Positions 1-13,471 of a stretch of 64,000 nucleotides of DNA are shown piece after piece. Location of the stretch: positions 4,809,476-4,873,475 of the forward strand of contig NC_051089.1 of the NCBI RefSeq assembly GCF_901709675.1, given 5' to 3'. A program made the translations under genes and the position numbers. The notes under the pieces were generated by a model. The model made no database searches, had not been told where the DNA came from, and saw only the letters and a list, made by a program, of their open reading frames with translations. Position 1 is the first letter of the stretch. Each line of letters opens with the position of its first letter. This stretch comes from Syngnathus acus. Taxonomy: Eukaryota; Chordata; Actinopteri; Syngnathiformes; Syngnathidae.

Positions 1-1380
1 CGCACACACGAGAGCTAACGGAAATCAATTGCGCTGTGATTTGAAGACGCTTCTCGCCAGTCCAATTGATTCCTTTGCCTGTTTGGCTTTAATATTTATT
101 TTCGCTAAGCGTCCGCTAAGTGTGCAGAATGAATATAGAGGGAAAAGCACAAGTGTTATCCTACTCAAAATTGCCAATTAAGGCCCTAATGCGGACCATG
201 AGCAGTGTCTCGTTTATGCCGGCATACAGCACACCAAAAATGATGGACTGAATATGTTTCAAGGGACTATGCCCCCCCACCCTCATCCTACAAAGGGCCA
301 ATCCATCTTGCTTAGAGAGGCAATCTTAGGTGCAGTATATAAACTAATATTTGTGTATAACCTCAGTCAGACAATACAAATGATGGGATGATTTTTCATC
401 TCCTTATGCATACAGGGAAATATGAAAAATGGAGCTTTAGGAATATTTGCGGGGTCTGCGAGGCGGCTGGCTGGGCCGTCGAGTGCCCTGGGCCACGCTC
501 CTCGCCACCGACTGAAGAGTGATGAGAATATTATACCCATCTGTTTCCCTTCGCCCACCCCGCCGTCCCCATTCGCAATGCTCTTTCATTCGTGCCACGT
601 TAATTCACAGCGAGAGGGCGGAAGAGAGGCGGAGACGGTGAACGGACGGGGTCGCCTCGCTGCCTCAATCCGGCCATGCACAAACCGATGAGTCTTTTAC
701 AACAACAAAGTACAATATGAAGAAAAGTAACCTTATAGCGCCCTATGACATGTAAAAGTTGGATTTTATTAAAAAGTTGTCTTTTTTTAAGATTAATGTA
801 TTTGGAAAATTTTAGATGTGCCTCGATTCCATAGCGTGATCATGCGTCCAAATTTTGGCTGGTTTTGGGGTAACAGGTTAATTTCTAACTTAGTAGGACC
901 CAATGCAAATCTGTTCATGTAAAACAAGATAAAGTGAGTTTAATCTATACAATTCTGCACAAACAAATTCGCTGTGGCTAAAAATGGATGTGAAAACAAA
1001 CAAAAAAAAATGCCCCAGTGTCTCTGGGAAAACTGCTGAATCTCACAGAATCCAGCCATCAAGAGCAATCGCCGCTCCCTGTCTCCCCTCTGACAATGAG
1101 CTGGTGACATTTAGCCCCCACGCTCCCCTCTCCATCTCCTTGCAGTTTTTTATTTTTTATTTTTAGTTTATTGCATCGGAGCCTCCCGTGTTTTCCCTGC
1201 AAAACCTTTCTTTGCTCTCGATATTTCTGCATTATGTGCCTCTGCCCTCTGCCTCTCAATGTCTTTTCTCCCCCGCCCGCCACCACCTCGCACATTTTAT
1301 TTCATTTTCCGCCCCTGTGTTTTTTTTTTTTTCCTTTTGCATCTCCCGTCCGTATTTGCTCCTCCCCTCACTTGTCCATG

Positions 1381-1860
1381 ATAAATCAGAGGTGTGAGCG
1401 GCGGGCAGCGAGCAGTCGCGAGGCATCCGTGGCGCGGCTGATGAGATAAGTGGTGCTCATCTCTCTGCCCCGTATGGAGATTTATTGAGCCGGCATAGGC
1501 GACATGCTAGCCATCACTCTCTCTTGGCCAAATAGACTCCACCGCCCGCATGTGTTTATTCTTATTGCGAGGGGGGGCTGGAGGAGCCCCCGGAGGCCTT
1601 GGTCGCCTCAGAGGAAGCCTGCGGATCATCGCCTTCTATTAGATCACCTAAAACAAGCCTCAGCATTGTGACACTGATGGTCCAATTTCTCTCCATCTCT
1701 GAGGAGCACATAGGCATATGTAATAAGGTTATGGTGGATAGTGGCTCCTCACATGCATGTGTCATCGCTCTTGCTTGTTTTTAAGGCTCCTGCTGGAGCA
1801 TTTCTGAATATTGACACGACTGTGCAATAGAAAAGGCCACCACAATGGCTCCAAGGACCT
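1381..1860. promoter_or_regulatory. Candidate conserved non-coding tract
   Basis: Unique sequence of balanced composition without repeats or long frames. It contains GAGATTTATTGAGCC and CTATTAGATCACC. It looks like vertebrate developmental enhancer DNA, but conservation is untested. Confidence 0.2.
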
Positions 1861-3270
1861 TTTTTTTTCCATATCTTTGTTCGCGCTCTTAGTAAAGATC
1901 TGCTGATGACGACAAGACTTCCAGACGACCACATTAACTACGGCCTTGTTTGTGTCAGAGAGCTACAGGCCTGTTGTGACACCTCCTCCTAGATGGCTCC
2001 CCTCCATCCCCAGAGTCGCCCTAAAACATCCACTCCATTCACCCGACAAGTTCTTCACAAATTGCTTTTACCCTCTTCACCCTCGAGCCGGTGTCCGTAT
2101 GAACACAAACTAGGGATCGTGGGGAGGGTGGAGAGTTTGGTGGGTGAGAGTGGAGGTTCGTTCTTGAGCGCTCAGGTTGTATTTAATCATAGCTGGCCAG
2201 ATGAGGAGGCTTTTCTCTTTATGAAAGGTATTAGAGGAGCCTTGTGTTTTCTCTCAGCTTTACACTCTGCAACCCCCTCCCACACACACACGTGCAGTTC
2301 TTTTCCCACCTGACCTCTTTTATCCTGGAATTTGATAAAGTCATCCATCCGCTCTCCATCACCTCTCTGGTGGGTCTCCCCTCCGTCCTGCTAGTATTAG
2401 TCATTCATTCTGCCCGGCAGGTCCGATCGGATCGTGGGATTTCCAGGGACGAAGGAGCATCAAATGCTCCTTTTCCTCATTGAACTTTGAGATGGGGGGG
2501 AGAAGCGGGATGGGTTAGTTCTTTTGCCATACATTGTCAAAACACACTTGGATAGCGCACTCCTGACAGAATATGTTGCCGACTTCCTCCCGCTTGGGTT
2601 GAACTCTACTACTTCTGCTTAAGGGCCTTATTGCCTTTGATCTAGCTAAAGGAAATGCGGGGAAGCATCGGGAGAGTGAGAGAGTTACAAGGCCTTTCAA
2701 CATGGAGGATGCTCGCCATTCTGCTTCATGTTTGCACTCCCGGGAGCTCCGCCCATACTTCACTTGCAATGCAACCGGCAGACACGTTGGTCATTAAGTA
2801 GACTGACAGTGATTGTGTGGCCGCGAGAGCACGGGCGGCCCCGCCAACGCCTCCTTTGAAATGCACATCAGTTTATAGATCTTGTGTGGCTTGGACAGAA
2901 TGAACAGAAAATGCTAGAAGTGAAGGCGATCGATGATTGACATCTTAGCTTGGTTGTTGCGTCTTTCTTCTTATTCTGTTATTTGTCTTTTGTTTACGGT
3001 CACTCCTGCCGCTACAAGAATATTAAGAAGTTTAACTAGTGTACAATGGATCTAAAATCAAGGTGGGGGAACAGGACAGTATTTGCAAAACAATACGTGA
3101 ACTATAGCATGAAGTTTTAGCACTAGCAGCTAACGTTAGCAGTCAGCTTCCTATGTGACTTTTCCAATTTTCAGGTTCCACTGTACCTTTGTCCATTTCA
3201 AGAATGTATTTCCCACATTTTAACCGCATTCGTGCACAAACTGCAAGCAGTCAAATTTAGCCTGGCCCTC

Positions 3271-3423
3271 CTTTGTAGTGCCGCTAAGGGGCGAGAAGCA
3301 GTCATTATGAATTATCCTTAATTACAGCCATTTCCTAAACTAATAAAGCTGCTCAGTATTTACTGCAAAGGTTAGTTTAGCCTGCATGAATAAAAATCAC
3401 AGAGCGGGTGTGCATCTGTCTCG

Positions 3424-3454
<31 letters not shown>

Positions 3455-3770
3455 CGCAGGTAGGTGTGCCCGCTCATGCATTCAAGCATACCTGCTGGTG
3501 ATCTGTGAGCACAGAGCACAAGAGAGCCGGCTGGCAGCGCCCACAGTCCCATTAATTTGGTGTGGGCTCCCTATCAGCAGCCACAGATGCCTATAGACAC
3601 TTAAATGAGTCTCCAGTGAGCACTGGGCCATCTCAGGCAGCCAGCTTGGGCCTAATGGGCTGGAAAGCCGGCGTATGTGACGGCAGGAGATGAGGGCCTT
3701 ATTTACACAGGCAGACATTAGTAGAGGGACGCTGATTCACTGATTAACACGTCAGCTTCCTCTTGTCGTA
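3271..3770. promoter_or_regulatory. Candidate conserved non-coding tract
   Basis: Has the homeodomain-type site TTAATTA at 3318-3324, then CCCATTAATTTGG near 3548, in unique sequence interrupted only by the TG run at 3429. It lies in the fto intron. Enhancer function is inference. Confidence 0.28.
3429..3454. repeat. (TG)13 microsatellite
   Basis: Pure TG run in the fto intron, beside a candidate regulatory tract. Confidence 0.95.
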
Positions 3771-4350
3771 ACCACCCCGCCTCCGTCTTCCTCGTTCCTC
3801 CTGTATTTCTTCAAATCCCTCTACTCTGCTATGGGCCAGACCAAAAATCCATCCAACCCTTTTCCTGTTCGCTAGGGGGTACCAGACAAAAATCAGGTTA
3901 CAGCTTGGACTGATCACAGCCGTTAGCCTCTTTACAGTTTAGTTAAGTTCACCATGGTACGGTTTGATCATTTACTCTGGTAGACGCCTCATCTCAATTT
4001 GCCCCCATAGTCAAGAAAACAAAACATTATAGTTCATTGACCATATCGTTCATACCGGAACACACAAATGTTGACTAGTGAGCCTCTTTGAATTCTGTTG
4101 CTAATCAAAACAGCAGCACCTAAACAGTTGAATATGACTTAAAAGAATCTGGGGACATTTTGATAACATTATTAGTAATAATAATAGGTCAGCGTTGTAT
4201 ACCACGTTGTAAGTGATCCAAAGTTGCTATAAAATGAATCTGAAAATTCAAAACAATGGTGAGTCTTCCATATTAACATGTTTCGGAATGATGGAGGAAG
4301 CCAGATTAATGGACACACAAGCACAGATCATTTTTTTCACACAGAAAACC

Positions 4351-4410
4351 CAGATCCAGAATTCGAACTCTAAATCTAGAAAAGTGGGGCCGACATGCTA
4401 ACCACTAAGG
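4351..4410 (-). mobile_element. tRNA-derived SINE head (degenerate)
   Basis: Read on the minus strand, it has an A-box-like TAGTGGTTAGCATGTC, then about 30 bases, then a B-box-like GAGTTCGAATTCTGG: the layout of a polymerase III promoter in a tRNA-derived SINE. No cloverleaf is intact, so it is a repeat and not a working tRNA gene. Confidence 0.55.
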
Positions 4411-7400
4411 TCCAAACTAATGCACCTCAACAACAGACACAAGGGCACACTGAAACACACACATATGTACACAAACTATCTAGGCCAGGCTTCTGCGTCT
4501 CGGAGAAAGCTTGTGAGTGATAGCCCCTGTGGAAAGATAATGCTTCTCGTGCCGCGTCGAGTCAGGCGCTGATGGAAGGAGATGACTTTTTGAATGGTTA
4601 AGTGGGTAAACGTGGGATCACGAGCCCATTCGGCTCGCTCGCCTTCAAACCCCTGAACCTTCACCGCCTCCTGACTACACCGCCACCGCCTTGCTATCGA
4701 CGGGGATTGTTTATTGAAAAAAAAAAGCACAGCAACGCCCGGGTGATAAGAGATGTGCGGTTAATGCCATGATTTGTGTCAGTCACGCCACACAATTTGT
4801 TACAATCGCGGTACTTATCGCAATATAATATGTTTATTCTGGTCAATTAAGTTGCACAGGGGGGGAAGGTGACCGCATTTCAAGGTGTCACATTCGAGAG
4901 GAGACGGGGGGGGGCGATGGCCCGATCCGAGGAAATGGAACTAATCCAATTGTGCCGTCTCCACAGCTTCATCCGCCGCCATCTCGAGCTGATTGTATTG
5001 TGTGAGGAGAAATAGTGAGCATTGCACACAGGTACCGAGGTGATGCTAATGTCTTTGGGCCAGGCCCTCGTTCAAGTCCAATTCTTGTGACCTTGGATGA
5101 TTTTCTGAACAAAAACTCTTGTGGCTAGTTTTCCTCTAAGAGTTCGATCTGCAAAGACAAAAACAAGTTTCATACTTTCTTAGTTTCAGTTAATCCAATA
5201 ATGGAACTTCTAAATTAGGACGCGCCAAAAAGTGGGACATGACGCTCCACAAAAATAGGGTCAGACCTTGTGTACTTACATCAAATTCCACCGCACAAGT
5301 TTGATATTCGATGCTTTAACTAGTAGCTTTTTGTGGCATCCACACCACCACCCTGATCAACTACAGTCACCCAAGCTCCCCAATCTGAACCACGATAAAC
5401 CCAATTGAACCGCGCCTTCGTAGTGGCACGGACATTCTCACACAGCGTGAGAGCGAACATAAAATCGAGGCAGGCAGCACAGTCAGGGCGTGTAGCAAAC
5501 CAGTGCTTCCATCGATTTGAGAAGGTTCATTAGGTAAGTGCTGACATCACAGATTGATGTCTCTTTAAAGCAGTGCCTGCCCAGCAGCTGACAAGGAAAA
5601 TCAGCACTATTGAGTCCCTTAGTGGTAGTTCCGCGCCAGTGTGTATGCCACTATGCGTCTGTGCGCATATATTTGAGTAATGTCACTGAGCACATGTGCT
5701 CCAATAAAGTCAACATGCGTGTGGCAGCATTTGCCGCTCCTGATGAGTTTGTGGATATTTTTGCTTCCCTTCATCGCCACACTAAGTAGCCAAGTCTTTG
5801 TGCGGAGGTGTTCAGCAGCAGTGTTCCTCGTTACGCACTCAGCCATGCGGTTAAGGAGCCTGTCAAGCTGCTGCTGCTGCTTTTCCAACATTGATCCAGG
5901 CTTCCACCTATCTGTTCGACATCACAATCAGGAAGTGATAAACAATTTTTCGCAGAATTATTCATATCCAAGCCAGGCCACCTGCATTGAATAGAATTGG
6001 CTAAAGTTGGTAAGGTTAGTGATTAGCAGTGCAGCGACTAATCAATCAAATAATTGATCAATATTTTGGATAATCGACTTGTACTTGTCGATGGATTGAC
6101 GGTGTTGCTAGTGTCTGACGTGTTGATGGAAGTAATATTAGGGCACGGTCGTTGCTATTGATCAGTGCGAGAGCATGATTGGACAGTCTATCAAACAGGC
6201 TACAGTGACCCAAAACAAACCCAAGGAGTTATTAAAAGCTAAATATGAATGCAAAATGTATCCCACTTTCTAAGAGCGAAATGCAAAAAAAAGAAGTGTT
6301 TGGATTGTGAGCCACCGAAGGCAGTCAAACCCTCGCGGGCTGCCTCCACCGCCACAGGGCATATCCCCATTGGCTGCCTCTAGGAGATTAAAGAGAATAA
6401 TTGCCAGCTGATTGGCTGTTGAATTTTTCATGGAACCTTTGCCGCACGGGCGGAGTTAGGGCCGCCACAAGTCTGATACGATATAGCTGCACTTTTACTT
6501 GTGTTTAGATCAGCTAAAAAGTTTCATCAATAGCACTCGATTGGGCGAAGTTGACAGTCACGCGCCTACAGACGCTAATCTCTATAAGTGACCTGCTTCC
6601 TCTTCTGAGATTTTTTGTGTGTCTTTAGTGTGTTTGTAATAAGGTGTGCGTTGTGTGATGGTTACGCCACACGTCTCCTCCGCGGTTCCACTTGAGAGGT
6701 CCGGGAGGCGGTGAGCTTCTCATGGTTGTCACATTGAGGTGGGAGAGCAATCATTTCCTTGGACAACAGTCCCGTCCTCATCGCTGCTTCCCGCCTGCTC
6801 GGATTAGTTCCTCCCTTGGAGAGAATATTTGCATCTAAAATATTCGTACCTTTGTTGTACTCTTCCCCCTCCTGTCAGATCTTTGCACATTGTATTAATG
6901 TGGTGGCACTTTACAAAACTAGTGTATTTTGTGAGATGCTAATTTTGTTTTTATATTTGTTTTACAATATACGACCCAAAAAAGTTAATGCTTTGAGGGC
7001 TGGAACATATTACTGTCATTTTAATTCATTTCAGTGCAGGAATTTGATTTGATATGTGAGTTAATTGAGTTACAAGTAGGAATGTCGATGACCTTTATTT
7101 TTTTTTCCCCTTTTAATGACGTACCTCGTCTGTACCCGCCGACGTTCTCCATTTCCCTCGTCCTGACTCTACGCGGCATTTTATTACAATTGTCAGCAAG
7201 AGCAACCATTCAATTGTCGAGCGATTGCGACAAGGCGCGGTACCCTCAGATCACCAGAGCAATTAAAACTCGGTAAATAAGGCTACCCATGATGCCTTGG
7301 TCCAAACAAAGGAGTCCCGCAGGAAGTTTTTTTGTTTGAAGGCAAACGGAGAAGAGACTGCTTGTTAATTAGCAGACGGTCCCTTAACCCAATACACGGG

Positions 7401-8299
7401 GCAATGACTTTTTTTTTTTTTTTTTCACGTTGACACATTTCCAACACAAGATGAAGTTGTTTACTTTTGTGTCGCGACTCGTAATACGCCGCCGCCACTT
7501 TTGTGAACACCAAAGATAATTTGGGGCACTAATTGTGCCAGCTACAGCATCTTAGCAGCGGAGAGACAAGAGAGGATCCACTGACGCGTTTAAGCACATG
7601 AGCGTGTCAAGAGTTTTCATTTGACAACAGAATAGACTTAAGAGTTCACACAGCGGTGATTGCGATGTTAGCTTGGGACATTTGTACATGAAGCAAAGTG
7701 ACAGTAATAGCTTGAATGTAGCTACCTTTTACTTCAAGCATAGCTCAGCTTGGCCCAATGAGCAATGATGTACTCTTTGTCTCACAAAAAAATAGTGCAA
7801 GCGCTAGTTAATACCTCATCAACTAAAGAAGAAAAAAAGTTGGTTTTTTTTCTTCGTCACAACAAAAGGGCTCTTTGTAGTTTCGTGGCAAGACATGTGG
7901 AACATGTCATGTACTCTGTGTCAGGATGTGCAGATACCATTTCCGCTGCCGCCCCCGCCTCGCTTCATGAATTACTCAATATGGCAGTTCGGGCAGGTTG
8001 CAGCAAAGGAAGGCGTGTCATAGAGGGAGGGACCGGTAGAGGGATTCGGCAAGCGCCACCAAGCCAGCTTCCCTCCGAAAGCCCCACCGGAGGCTATATG
8101 CCTTACCAAGATCCTGTTTACAGGCAACCAAAGAGGCTGCCAGCCAGCCATTTCCATAACGCCGCCTGCGGACCTCCGTGATTTAAAACTTAGTTCCTCT
8201 CAGCCGGAGATAAGCGGTGGTGCTTATTTCACTGTGCACTTTGTTCTCGTTAAATTCCCATCACTGATTCGCTGCTTGTTGTCTGGCAGTGTGTGCAGA

Positions 8300-8366
8300 A
8301 GTGGCGGTATTAGTGTTTAGGACATCTGACTTGCAGTCCCACAGTTCTGGGTTTGAATCTCGGCTC
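8300..8366 (+). mobile_element. tRNA-derived SINE head (degenerate)
   Basis: Contains GCGGTATTAGTGTTTAGGAC (A-box region) and, 30 bases on, GGGTTTGAATCTCGG (B box). The spacing is that of a tRNA. The anticodon stem does not pair convincingly, so a SINE or tRNA pseudogene is preferred. Confidence 0.55.
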
Positions 8367-9196
8367 TTGCCCTCCTGTCTTGAGGTTCCATGAATTATCT
8401 AGTTTATCTACAAGCATTAGAATGTAGAAACAAAGGCAGATACTATTTTTGGCTTCTCGTTGGCTCAAATAGTGCTTGATAGCCTACCTACGGGTTTTAT
8501 TAATTTGCCACTTCAGTTTTGCCGTTCAATTGCTTGTCTCGACACTTGACGAATTCTTCTTCCACTTCTACCTCTTGCCTTGTTTTCTGTCATGCGTTTG
8601 CACGGATTTCCTTCTGCTTCAGTCGCTTGTGTACTTGCCATGTACTTGCCTGTGTCTGTACATCAGCGAGCATCTGCTCTCTCAACACGGTCCCCATGGC
8701 CTCAAATGTCAGCGCAGGCATCTGCCAGACAAGTGCACACGGTGCAGTGGGCTTGTGTTTCGCCGCCTCCTCTTCCTCCTCCTCCACTTCTTCTTGTCAA
8801 GTGATGTCCGCTGTGATTGAAAGTAAAAGAAAAGGCGGCGAGGGCGTGGGGGGGGGGCGTTCTTGCACTTTTTAGTGTCCTCAATCAATCTCGGCAGTTT
8901 TTAGATGAGTCCCACCCGGTTGAAAAAGTCTCTTGGGGTCTTTCTCCCGCTGCTCTTGTGAAAGACCACCACCATGGAGTGAGTCTTGTCTTGTACTCTC
9001 AGGTATCAGGGGACGGGGCCCGAATGTACACGATTTGCTTTTATGGCGCCCCATACACTTCAGTGTAACATTTCTGACCGTTCTTTGTTTAGGCGTCATC
9101 CTATGTGTGGATGCTCACTATCTGTGTAGACTCATCCATGCGGAACATATGCAGGGTGAGGAGACAGGCAGGATGGTACCACATGGACCCCCACGA

Positions 9197-9219
9197 CCCC
9201 TCAGGAGGCGCCTGAGGGG
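9197..9219. other. GC-rich hairpin
   Basis: The arms CCCCTCAGG and CCTGAGGGG are exact complements around a 5-base loop, in a locally GC-rich patch (9170-9260). No terminator or RNA-gene context is apparent. Confidence 0.6.
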
Positions 9220-10828
9220 CAGCGGGCCGAGGCGGGGGCCCCTCAAGCTCCCCCTCCAGCACACTCAACTCACCTCTCAGACGCTGCTATTGATTTGTCC
9301 GCTGCATAAGAGGTGCAAGTTAGAGACTCCACTAAGGTCTGGCCTTTTTTTTTTTGTCCTCTATGCTAAGCAGCCTAGCTTTGACAAAAGAATCACTCAG
9401 GGACCATTAGGGGCACTGTGTGGCTCTCAAGGACACAAGAACCAGCTCTGCCGCCTTTACCTGAGGCTACGAGAAGGATCGCAGCTCTGAAAGCTTGCAG
9501 TCACTTAAGTTGTCAATCTGCTCCACTATCAAGGAAACCTTTTGACAATTTAAAACAGTTCCCAGGTGTCTTAATAATATTTGTCTTTGACATGCATTCG
9601 CCACAAAAAGTGATCAAGAATTAGCGTGCGTTACACGCCCTCGTTCATGTCTTGCTCATCAGCCCATTTCTTTCTTATGCAAGTTGAAAACTCATCAGAT
9701 GTCATCAAACGATAATCTGTGCATTCAACAAATGTCACTGCAGCTCTGCTTACCCTTTGGCTTGATATCAGGGGTGTCTCACCCATAGAGGCTAGAGGTG
9801 TTATTCCAATGTCAAAAATAGCTTATTAAATAATGATCCATTTCAGGAGAACACATTCTGCTCCACAGATAGTCAGGTTAATAAAATGTTCCCACAATGG
9901 AAAACCACTATACTGATACAATACTTAGAGAGAGTTCCTGCATTTGAAAAGCACCCAATCAGATATCAACAAAATTCCAGATCCGGTCCTTCAGAACTAA
10001 ATTTGGACAATGTGTCGTTAATGGAGTGATCGGAAGAGCCCTATTTTTGGAAAGTAATTGATACACCCAAGTGTGTACCTGCCATATACTACATACACAA
10101 GCTGAGACAACTCTGAGAATCATGAACATGCCAAACGTGCTACGCGGGCAAGTTGCAAGGCATTGCAGGTGCCAGATGAGATGAGCACAACTACGCTGCT
10201 CGTCTTGTTTCATCAGCAAACTCGCATTATTTTGAGGAGATAATTGCTACCTCGGTGACATCCATTAGAAGGAAGTTTCGTTGGGGATGTGAAAGATGGC
10301 TGTTGTAACATGTCTTGTATTTTAATTAAAACAACCGCCCAACAGGTTGTCAGCAGCGTTTCATGTGTCCGAAAGCCGAGAACAGGTGTGAAGCCGTAAC
10401 AATGACGGGGGAAAAACCTCAAGCATGTTTGAGTTAATTGGAAGAGTGTTCCTTTGGAAGACATTGCGACACGTGCATCACAATTGAGTGCAAAACAGTG
10501 CCCGCTGTGGCGTAACACAAACGTCACCGTGCTTGCTGAATAGAGTCTTTGTTGTGAGACCTGGTGAGAAAATCAGCTATTAACGTGGTCATTAAAGGTA
10601 ATGACAGCAATGCAAACGGAGGGAATTACATCCGTAGCTTTGAAGACAATTATAGTTCTGAATACTCAAAGAACATTTCTTAAAGTTCAAGAAATTATGC
10701 TTATGTCACTTAGTTAGATTCAGACTCAACTCCAACATAAATTAAATGAAACAAAAATGAAATGACAAACTATAAGGAAGTTAGTTAAATTATTCTCAGT
10801 TTTAAAATTTAGAAAATGGTGAAAAACA

Positions 10829-10831
<3 letters not shown>

Positions 10832-10871
<40 letters not shown>
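10832..10871. repeat. (AT)20 microsatellite
   Basis: Pure AT run in an AT-rich stretch (10600-11160) that otherwise shows nothing definite. Confidence 0.95.
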
Positions 10872-10873
<2 letters not shown>

Positions 10874-13250
10874 AAATTATTAGACAATATTTTAGATTAG
10901 ATATTGTTTAAAAATTAGAATCGACAATTTACCACCAAACTATAAATATATCATAGAATTATTTCAATTATTTACAATACAATTGTGCATTTAAAATTGG
11001 AAAGAATATTAAAATAATTAAAAACATTGAAATAAGAAAACTGTGGATAATCCAATTAGATCAATTAAACTAGAATACAATTTATATATCCTTACTAAAT
11101 TCAAAATAATTTTTAAGTTTGTGTAGTTTGCGGCACATGAAGGTTATCATCATGCTGACAGCTAAATTAGTTTTTTTGTCTTGTTTTTTTTCTTGAACAT
11201 ATTAAAACCGAGACTCGCACTACTGGTTGTCCTGACATTCCCCACGTGTTTTTCACAATGTAATGTCCTCTTTTCTTCGTGACAGGTTTAGTGACCTCGC
11301 ATGTAACTTCGCATCTTATCTGACGTTAGCGTGCATTCATGACTTTACAGTGCTCTTACCATGTTGACAGCTGCGGTATTAAATATAGAAGATGTACTGT
11401 CATCACGGCACACAGCAAATTGGCTTTAGCATTAGCAGCTCCACTTACACGACATGCGATGTAAAGGCGGGTGGACAGAAACTTAAAGGAGGCAATAAAT
11501 GCAGCGGGCTGGTTCCGGTCCAAGTCTTATTTATCCACACACACACACAAACTGGTTGCTCTGATTTAACCAGAGGCTCAGCCGACCCCGACTCCCCCTC
11601 ATCAAAGATTCATAAGGGCAAGCATCTCAATGATTTTCTGTCTCTTCCTGTACTCGCAGCTTGTTGTCCTCACCCTTCACTGTCTCCTGACCAAGTTTTT
11701 TCAGGGGGGTCCATTGGCATGTTTAGATCCTTTTATTTATTAATTGATATCTTTGCTCTCTTTAAACTTGCTTTGGTTCCATTCTTATCCTCCAGAACGC
11801 AACCATTTTAGCATGCTAATAAAGATATACATCAAATATTACAAATGATTTCACTTTACAGTAAGAAATTCGGTAGGCATGTCTGCTTTGAGCACACTCA
11901 CATAGAACTTTGAGAACTCATGCTCTAAAATCATTTATTTTCATGCTATTTAGGTTTGAAGAAGCCATTTTTGCCCTTTTGAAGGTTCCTTCAAAGTCCT
12001 CTTTGTTACCCCCCTTGAAGGAAAAAAGGTTCGCCTCCCTTTTTTGCAGCGCCTCACGCCCTCCTTCCGCTGCGCTTTGTCTTCCGCCCTGTTCGTCAGC
12101 ATCACACTGCATCCAAAAGGAGCTCATTGGGAGCTTCAGTCACCAGGCCCAGGGCGCACCATCTGTAGCCCCTCGGAGTCCTTCCTTCCCTGTGTGTTTA
12201 CCTCCCGTGTTGCGTTCAGGCTAACGAGCACAGAAGAGTGGATGTCTGTGAGAAGCCAAAGCGCCATGCCTCAGCTTGTTAGTCTTGCTACTTACCAGGC
12301 TTAGCCAGATGAGGGCCGCTCAGCCCTTATCTAATTCCTTCCACTATCTCGAATGAGCGTCTGCGACCTTGGCCGTCACCCGGGCTGAGGGGTTGGCGTA
12401 GGGGGTTAAATTGCGGCCAGCGCAGCTGAATCTGTGAGCTAGGTTTTGGATCAGTCGCCATCTGGGCTTCTGTGAAAGTTAAGGACGAGGTTATCCCCTC
12501 ACAGCTGACCCTGAATCAACGGGAAAGGCAGAGAATTTGGTCAAGGCACCCGGATGGCACACGGATGTTTGTGAATACTTTGTTGGTTCCGTTGTCTTGT
12601 GTGGCAAGCAAGCAAAGCTCACATCTTTGCAAATAGGCTGTATAGGCATAGGGGTGGTTCTATGGAAGTGTGGACCGCAGGTGACGTTAGAGCAAAAAAC
12701 AAGTTTAGATATTCTTTAAATCAAACCTTCCTTCTCTGTGCGCTGAATAAATATCGTTCAGATTATATTTTTTTCTCCAGTGATGTGCAAAGTTATTTGC
12801 TCCCTTCTCAAATTCTTATTTCTTCCCCCATTTTTATGTAAGTAAACTTAAAATGCAGTTTTTAAATGTGAATTTTATTCATTAACGGGAAAAACAGTAG
12901 TCATATCTTTTCTCTGACTAACTTAACATATTTATTTTTTGGTCACACCACAACAATTTGAATGTGGACCAAATGAGTGTAAACTATTTCATAAACTATT
13001 ATTAAATTGGCATTGTCGGGGGGAAAAAAATGACGGAAGGAAATACTTGTTTGCGGGGATGTTCCAATACTCGTCGCACCGCTTTTGGTTCACACCATTA
13101 TCCTGTTAGAACAACATACAAAAAAAACTCCATTTAATACCTGTTAGACCGCAAACAGGTGTTTTGAGCAACTTTCAGTGAGCCATTACAAAAAGATTAC
13201 ACTAACTCACAGACTCGTCCGGGCAGGCAGGTACACGCGTTCACCAACGC

Positions 13251-13471
<221 letters not shown>

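Noticed and set aside
6020-6105. Palindromic AT-rich stretch with GACTAATCAATC and GGATAATCGAC
   Set aside because: Possibly an old transposon fragment; the arms do not pair cleanly enough to call.
8933-9490. 185-codon open frame in the fto intron
   Set aside because: No domain, signal or conserved motif that I recognise; the composition is ordinary and no splice-linked neighbours are seen. It could be a chance frame in a locally GC-rich patch.
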